DNA from: Phoronis pallida
Lineage: Eukaryota; Phoronida; Phoronidae
Direction: 5' to 3'
Length of the DNA: 13,220 nt
Assembly (NCBI GenBank): GCA_028565715.1
Contig: JAOXYC010175914.1
Location: 1-13,220, forward strand
Of this stretch, positions 8,224 through 13,220 are shown piece by piece. Numbering within the stretch: position 1 is the stretch's first letter; each line of letters begins with the position of its first letter. The position numbers and the translations under genes are program-made. Under the pieces are notes generated by a model. It made no database searches, was not told the DNA's origin, and saw nothing but the letters and a program-made list of their open reading frames with translations.

Positions 8224-9293
8224 TATACACTGACAATAACATTTGATGAAACTATTATTTAAAAGTGCAATTAACAAAAACAACAGGCAGTGTGCACTGA
8301 AACTGACAAATTTAGATAACAAATTAATGCTTCCCAGTTGAGATCCAAATTTTTGGTCTACAAAATTCAGAAATTAATCAGAAACTCTATTGAAAAAACT
8401 TTTAATTAAAATTTTCATTCCATCAATATGGCTTTTTAAAAATTGTCAGTGAGTATAATAAACAATTATTTGGCAATTTTGAATAAAAAAAACCCTAAGT
8501 GCCAACAGGTCTGACATTTGGCAAATGTAAAATTGACATAAAATCAATTTTTCTGTCTTTCCAAGACATTGATCAGCTAAACAGTATCAGCCAATTGCAG
8601 AAGACTAGAATATCAACACATTTTTATAAACAGTTACGGTAGCTGTCAAATAATAAGCACAAATCCCTAAAATATTTCCTCAAAAATCACAACTGAGAGT
8701 GTGCAACAATTACAAACGTTACATAACAACAGATCTTATTTACATAATACTGCATATCTAAGCTTTAAATAATATCAAAATTAAATGTACTATGAAAACA
8801 ACAAAATGACATCAAATGTCAGTTGTTTCCATTCTTTTTACCAAAAACATGATTTACAATAGGTTCAATTTTCTACAGTGGCAAGTCTGATCAACACATT
8901 TTTGCCAAAATTAAAAAATCCCAAATCAGACATACCTTACCCTTAATAAAGTAAAACCTCAACCGTAGAATTTAAATCAATGATTTTTTTCAACCACCCT
9001 GACTAAAAATAGAAAGTAGTGTTCTTTTGGCCCTTCCTAAACCAACAAGAAGTTTCCCATAGTTGTAAGTTAAATATTTTCATAAGTCAGATCTGTTTGA
9101 GTAATGAGTATGAAAACAAACTGCTCCTAGGATTCTTCCATTGTAGTGGTAAAGAGGATCCAGGTAAATAATTTTTGATTTTGATTTAAAAATGAGTCTT
9201 AATAAATTAAATCTCCTCGGCAATTTTGGTTTTTGATTTGGGTTGCATTTTTATTAATTAAGGTATTGGCATGCATCACTTTTCTGAGAATGT

Positions 9294-9299
9294 TTTATT
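9294..9299 (-). terminator. RAB39: Proximal poly(A) signal candidate of RAB39
   Basis: TTTATT on the plus strand gives AATAAA on the minus strand, about 73 nt beyond the RAB39 stop codon. A second such motif lies at 9249-9254. This is the simplest 3' end for the gene, giving a short 3' UTR, but no downstream GT-rich element stands out. Confidence 0.35.
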
Positions 9300-9371
9300 A
9301 AAAGTAACCCCTCCCATGGGGGTACTTAACGATGAGATGTCAAAAAATGATTTTGGTATATAACGAGTGCA

Positions 9372-12195
9372 CTAATTTCCACAACATCCCCCTCTTGACT
9401 CTTCATCCTGCATCACTTGAAATTGCTCCCTAGGTGGTGCATATCCATTCTTCACCCCATCCCACCCATCTTCAACAGAGATCTTCCCCGTTAACAACAT
9501 TTCATAAACCTGCTGCGCCACCATGTGGAACGCATCCTCAACGTTCTGTCCAGTTACCGCGGAAGTTTCAACAAATTTCAGTCCATATTTCTCAGCAAAG
9601 TTTTTCCCTTCTTTGTAAGTTACTTGGCGGTCATCCTCCATATCAGCTTTATGTCCGACAAGGAGGAAAGCGGCCTCGTGTGGCTGAATGTGTAACTGCG
9701 CTTCCTCGATCCATTCACTGAGATTCTGGAAGCTCTTGCGTTTAGTGATGTCATAAAGTAACAGTGCCCCAACTGAGTTTCTATAGTAAGACCTTGTGAT
9801 AGATCTGAAAGAGAAACTATAATTATGAGAAAGTAATTCAAGACTTGGGATTCCTCTTTTTGATGTTAAAACTTACGAAAACAACGGGTGAACATTTTTA
9901 TTATCCAAAGAGTTAAGGCAAATTAGTCATTTTGTGAACACAAATTTGTGAAAAAAGTTCAATGCAGAAGTGACTTTCTGTTGATGTTTTTAAACTGAAC
10001 AGTTTTTTGCTTCAAACTTGATTGGTTAACTTTCAAGAAATTGCTTGCATTTTTTGTAAAATTCATAAAAATAATTCTACATCATGCTAGGGAGTAACTT
10101 AATTTCATTCACTAGCTAAATTTCAAAAATACCTCACTTCTAGCTTTAAAGATACTGTCTCCTTGTTGGTGAGGATCTGGGGTCAAAATTCAAATCAACT
10201 AGAAATTGTGTGTACGAGTCCTGTGATGAATATTTTAACCTGCATCTTAGTAAAAAATTCAAAAAAAAATGGGTAAAGGTGTAAATTTGAGCTTTTTATC
10301 CTAAAAAGTGTAAATTTCGAATACCTTCTCGTACGAGAAGGTTTTTTTGGATACAAAGATCTCAAATTTACCCCTTGACCGATTTTTTTTGATTTGTTTT
10401 ACTATGCAGGTTAATTATATTCATCAAAGGACTCATACACAAAATTTCTAGTTGATTTGAATTTTGACCCCAGATCCTCACCAACGAGGAGACAGTATCT
10501 TTTAAAAGGGGAAAGGTCTTTTTAGCATGAAACATTTTGAAAAGAAAAAATGTTGTATCATATAGATAATATTTTAAATTCTTATCTGATTTTAACAAAC
10601 CATTTGTAATATTTGTTGTTTTTTACCAAGATCTATGACAACATGATGAAATGTTAAATAATCCCAATGACCGCAATACGGGAGCACACACTAAGTGTTC
10701 TTTATCAGGATAAATCAATACACTCCTAGATGGCACAGTCTTGGACTGCATTCATTATGGTTATCATTCTCTACACTAAGCTAAAGTAATACTCAAGGGG
10801 ATAAAAACCAGACATAGACAAATCTGTTTTGACTGTTTTACACTAACAAATACACAAGGTGAAAATTACATATTTGTAACTAAACATGTTATTAGAGCAT
10901 ATATGATGGCCTGTACACTTTTGTTCGTGCATCAATGATTTTTATTTGACAAATCAATTTTTGTGTGAATTTCATGTCTGGAAAATGGTGTCATGTTTGT
11001 GCAGGCCTATTGACAACAACTGTCTTTATGTCTCTTGACATATTATCGAATCAATATTAAATATTCAGACATTTTAAAAAAAGGCTTGGAAAGTAATGAC
11101 AAAATCAATTATTCAAATCAATTGTTATACTTGGGTCCAAAAATATAATGAGAGAGTGGAAGCTATTATTTATTCGTGCATACCTAACATCAAATTTTAA
11201 ACATTCTTTTTGAAGTGTTTCAAAACAAAAATTCCAAAAAGAAGGGTTTTGTGATTGAATTCTGTTTATTGCCAAGTGCTTATATATATATAAAGGCTGT
11301 TTCAACTCCCTGGGGACCCTTTTTTTTAGGTTGATATGATCAAATCCCTTGCATGATAGAAATAGGTTAAATTGAATTTAATCATTTAAAGGAGAAATTT
11401 GAGCCCAAGTTTCTCTTTTAGCCTCACAAAATCTTCATTGGTTCAATTGGCACCAAACAACCGCTAAAAAATGTTAAGCTCCAATAAAAATCTTATTAGA
11501 TACCCAAAACAATGAATTTCATTGAATAAAACAATAAGTCCTGCTCTTTGGAAAAACATAATTCTGAGGAAAGTTCAATTCATATCTAGCAATGTAATAA
11601 AACGTGAAACTGTAACATCAATGATATTTATTGTTTTGAATGTTTTCCCTAAACCATCACCTAAATGTATGTGAAACATATGTTCGCATCACTTCCAATC
11701 ACTTTCAAACTGTTCCATGTACAATCTAAATGAATGTACATTATATAAATAATGGTGCACAATAACACATGCTTCAACGATGTATATTCAGAACTTTTTA
11801 ACATAACCATGAGGTAAACTAATGATTGTGTTTCAAGTCAACAGTGTTTTTACTGGTCCAATATTCCAACAAGACAACATTTTCTTTACAATTGCCTCCA
11901 GGGCGTTGCGTTTCAACACAGAATTTTGAGCACAGTGGGCTTATAACGATTATTTACTATTATTGCACACCCACCTGAATCTCTCCTGGCCCGCAGTATC
12001 CCACAACTGTAACTTCACCCGCACATTGTAAGGTTTAATCTCCATCAATCGCGCAAAGAAATCAACACCCACAGTCGGATCACAAGTTTCCACGAATTTG
12101 CCATCAGTGAAATATTTGAGCAAACAACTCTTTCCTACTGTACTGTCCCCGATTAGAATGATTCTAAATTGATAATCAAATATTGGTTCAACCAT
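9372..12195 (-). CDS. RAB39: Ras-related GTPase Rab39, two exons, 217 aa
   Basis: Exon 1 is 12195-11975 and exon 2 is 9804-9372. The join AG|A falls within arginine 74, right after WDTAGQERF, the position I recall for the vertebrate RAB39 intron. Motifs: P-loop GDSTVGKS (16-23), switch [10 protein letters not shown] with T41, WDTAGQE (65-71), base-binding HKAD (125-128) and ETSA (153-156). The C-terminus GGCCGN has a double cysteine for geranylgeranylation. The [11 protein letters not shown] start resembles insect Rab39, and HKxD in place of NKxD is usual for Rab39, favouring it over Rab2/4/14. Rab39 proteins act on Golgi, endosomal and lysosomal membranes in traffic and autophagy. The ATG at 12195 is the first in frame and has A at -3 and G at +4. 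Upstream in-frame codons lack ATG. Confidence 0.95.
9805..11974 (-). other. RAB39: Single coding intron of RAB39
   Basis: A 2170-nt phase-2 intron with donor GTGGGT and acceptor TTTCTCTTTCAG on the minus strand. It contains the fold-back element at 10150-10500 and a short TA run near 11281-11293. I saw no exon-like or RNA-gene-like sequence in the remainder; the 66-76 codon frames on the minus strand are not supported as genes. Confidence 0.85.
10150..10500. mobile_element. Complete fold-back (MITE-like) element with TTAA flanks (copy 2)
   Basis: The left arm from 10150 (AGATACTGTCTCC, then GGATCTGGGGTCAAAATTCA) is the inverse of the right arm ending at 10500 (TTGACCCCAGATCC, then GAGGAGACAGTATCT). 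Complementarity continues inward through GGTGTAAATTTGAG and CTCAAATTTACCCC. A perfect 20-bp palindrome, ACCTTCTCGTACGAGAAGGT, lies at 10323-10342. Nearly the whole 351 bp can thus form one hairpin, apart from a short asymmetry around 10306-10322. TTAA occurs at 10146-10149 and at 10502-10505, the latter after one extra T. TTAA targets are typical of piggyBac-type transposition, but the termini do not match classic piggyBac ends, so the family is open. Confidence 0.85.
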
Positions 12196-12586
12196 TCTGA
12201 AACATTGGTGAGCAGTTTTGTTGAGGAATTTGCAGCTGAAGCGATGAAAATCGGGCAAAATCGACTATCTTGCAATTTGTTGTCACTAGAAAATAAGTAG
12301 GTCAATGGAGGTCAACATTATGCACTTCCTATATATTGTTGAGAGACGAGCTTTCATTGGTTGTAAATAATCACATGTTTCTATTCTTGACCAATCAAAA
12401 TTGACATAATGAAGCAATGTTGGTGTGATATCAACATGTTTGGCAGTCAGCTGATTTCTGTATGAGGGATTTGGCATGATTTCTTCATGAATTCACATTC
12501 TCTGCAACCTTTAAGATGATCGTAACTGTCCGCAGTATAATAGCTACGATCTTTTTCAAGAAACTGAGTTTGAAAATTCTTTTTTG
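12196..12586. promoter_or_regulatory. Bidirectional promoter region between RAB39 and SLC35F
   Basis: Only about 390 bp separate the two start codons, which point away from each other. Two CCAAT boxes in opposite orientation, ATTGG at 12356-12360 and CCAAT at 12391-12395, lie near the middle about 30 bp apart; paired NF-Y sites are common in divergent promoters. No convincing TATA box was seen. GATCGTA (12519-12525) and TACGATC (12545-12551) form a small inverted repeat near the SLC35F side. The sequence TGTTTCAG just before the RAB39 ATG could be a 3' splice site, which would put its transcription start further upstream. Confidence 0.5.
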
Positions 12587-13192
12587 ATGATGAAATTGAA
12601 CGAAATTTTCAACAAATTATGTAGCAGGTGAATTTCCATTCCATCCCACTCCCATCATCACAATTCACAAGGCAGGTTGAACTTGAATGTGGGGTTTGAT
12701 ATCTTTTCAATTCCCACTATCACCTTCATGGCTTAGTTAGTCTTGATGAATCTGTACTTAAGATGAAAGAGGTGAACTGACCATATCCGTGTGGTCTTTT
12801 AGCTTTAAGGACTCCATGCCTAGTTGTGGCATTGTGCCAATACCCACTGATACCCCCGGGCTGATACCATTTACAAATACAATAAATTATGCATACCTCT
12901 ACGTCTAACGATTTTTTGTTTTGAGTCATGGACATTATCCATGACCGAAAACAGAAATTTACAAGAGGCTTTTTATGTTTGTTTCTTATACAAATTGTTT
13001 GGAACAGCTAAATATTAGCATTTCATTACTTTTTCTTGTTTTTATATATTATATTATTCTTTTTACATTTTTTTTAATTTTCCAGACAGCTGATAGTATC
13101 TATATTGTTTGGCCAGCTTTTGTCACTGCTACTATGTGGCACAGCTGTTACAAGTGGTTTATTGAATGTCAGAGGTTTCCATGCACCAACTG
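12587..13192 (+). CDS. SLC35F1/F2-like transporter, N-terminal exons (partial, runs off the window)
   Basis: The exon at 13086-13192 is clear: TTTTAATTTTCCAG acceptor, GTAATT donor, and 35 codons reading SILFGQLLSLLLCGTAVTSG at the core. This matches the first transmembrane helix of SLC35F1/F2, where vertebrate proteins carry GQxLSLxICG...TS. Its phase (one base in, one base out) fits a first exon at 12587-12627, which encodes MMKLNEIFNKLCS plus AG and ends at GTGAAT. That gives about 49 residues: a short cytosolic N-terminus and helix 1. The family belongs to the drug/metabolite transporter superfamily; human SLC35F2 takes up queuosine-type nucleobases and the drug YM155. The second exon is confident. 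The first is a good-phase inference, with no upstream in-frame ATG after a TAA at 12512-12514. Confidence 0.7.
12628..13085 (+). other. First intron of the SLC35F-like gene
   Basis: A 458-nt phase-2 intron. It contains an 8-bp perfect hairpin (GTCATGGA at 12925-12932 with TCCATGAC at 12938-12945) and a somewhat GC-richer patch around 12785-12870 that I do not recognise. No other gene is visible. Confidence 0.55.
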
Positions 13193-13220
13193 GTAATTAT
13201 AAAAAATATTGCTATTTTCC

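Larger units (their letters stand above)
7143..9290. other. AT-rich RAB39 3' UTR or intergenic region with no recognisable gene
   Basis: I see no supported coding gene here. Open frames of 60-80 codons are AT-driven, lack domain similarity and have no splice context. Contents are the repeat fragment at 7800-7938, an interrupted CA microsatellite at 8205-8223, and scattered AATAAA/TTTATT motifs. Part of the region may be a long RAB39 3' UTR. Confidence 0.6.

Noticed and set aside
8083-8322. Minus-strand 79-codon hydrophobic, cysteine-rich frame
   Set aside because: Its composition follows the AT-rich and CA-repeat DNA. There is no recognisable domain and no splice or promoter context.
9434-9721. 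Plus-strand open frame of 95 codons
   Set aside because: It is antisense to Rab39 exon 2, whose protein is unmistakable. The frame is a shadow of that exon.
11950-11974. Reading of Rab39 exon 1 through the donor (ending WVCNNSK)
   Set aside because: GTGGGT after ERF-AG is a proper donor, and exon 2 resumes exactly with [10 protein letters not shown]. The read-through tail is intronic.
12196-12258. N-terminal extension of Rab39 beginning at 12258
   Set aside because: The upstream in-frame codon is TTG, not ATG. The family starts at [10 protein letters not shown], and the ATG at 12195 has a good Kozak context.
12785-12870. Possible extra exon or repeat in SLC35F intron 1
   Set aside because: The patch is richer in GC, but neither strand gives a recognisable protein. 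No splice-site pair fits the phase better than the 12627-13086 join.
12975-13196. Plus-strand 73-codon frame through the SLC35F exon
   Set aside because: It reads the exon in another frame and runs through the intron and acceptor. The frame starting at 13087 has the SLC35F helix.

Overview
The window is animal (metazoan) nuclear DNA: AT-rich, with genes split into short exons by GT-AG introns and no bacterial features. Protein similarity to bilaterian families, an invertebrate-type Rab39 N-terminus ([11 protein letters not shown]) and numerous small fold-back repeats point to a non-vertebrate bilaterian, possibly a marine deuterostome or lophotrochozoan. The species cannot be fixed from the sequence.

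Three protein genes are supported. (1) Plus strand, 539-6005: a complete 11-exon gene for a 431-residue coiled-coil protein, best recognised as CCDC83. (2) Minus strand, 12195-9372: a complete two-exon gene for the small GTPase Rab39 (217 residues). (3) Plus strand, 12587-13192 and beyond the window: the first coding exons of an SLC35F1/F2-like membrane transporter. CCDC83 and RAB39 are tail to tail, separated by about 3.4 kb of repeats and 3' UTR/intergenic DNA. RAB39 and SLC35F are head to head, with only about 390 bp between their start codons, so they probably share a bidirectional promoter with two CCAAT boxes. In human, RAB39A and SLC35F2 are also neighbours on 11q22.3, so this looks like an old conserved gene pair.

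Most of the unusual material is repetitive. A fold-back element of about 350 bp with TTAA flanks lies in the RAB39 intron, and half of a second copy opens the window. A degenerate minisatellite of about 60 bp per unit (9-10 units) starts inside the last CCDC83 exon and supplies its last eight codons and stop. A 113-bp MITE with a 6-bp target duplication appears to have inserted into an older element with GGGGCTTATT...ACGGTAT ends, and a relative of that older element lies 1.2 kb downstream. CCDC83 introns hold a LINE-like remnant and a tRNA-derived SINE-like head.

The three genes do not obviously form one pathway. Rab39 acts in vesicle traffic and autophagy, SLC35F proteins are solute transporters, and CCDC83 is a poorly known, testis-enriched coiled-coil protein. 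I found no defence system, CRISPR array, classical tRNA or rRNA gene, or clearly new biological system. Splice sites and UTRs are inferred by eye and need transcript support.
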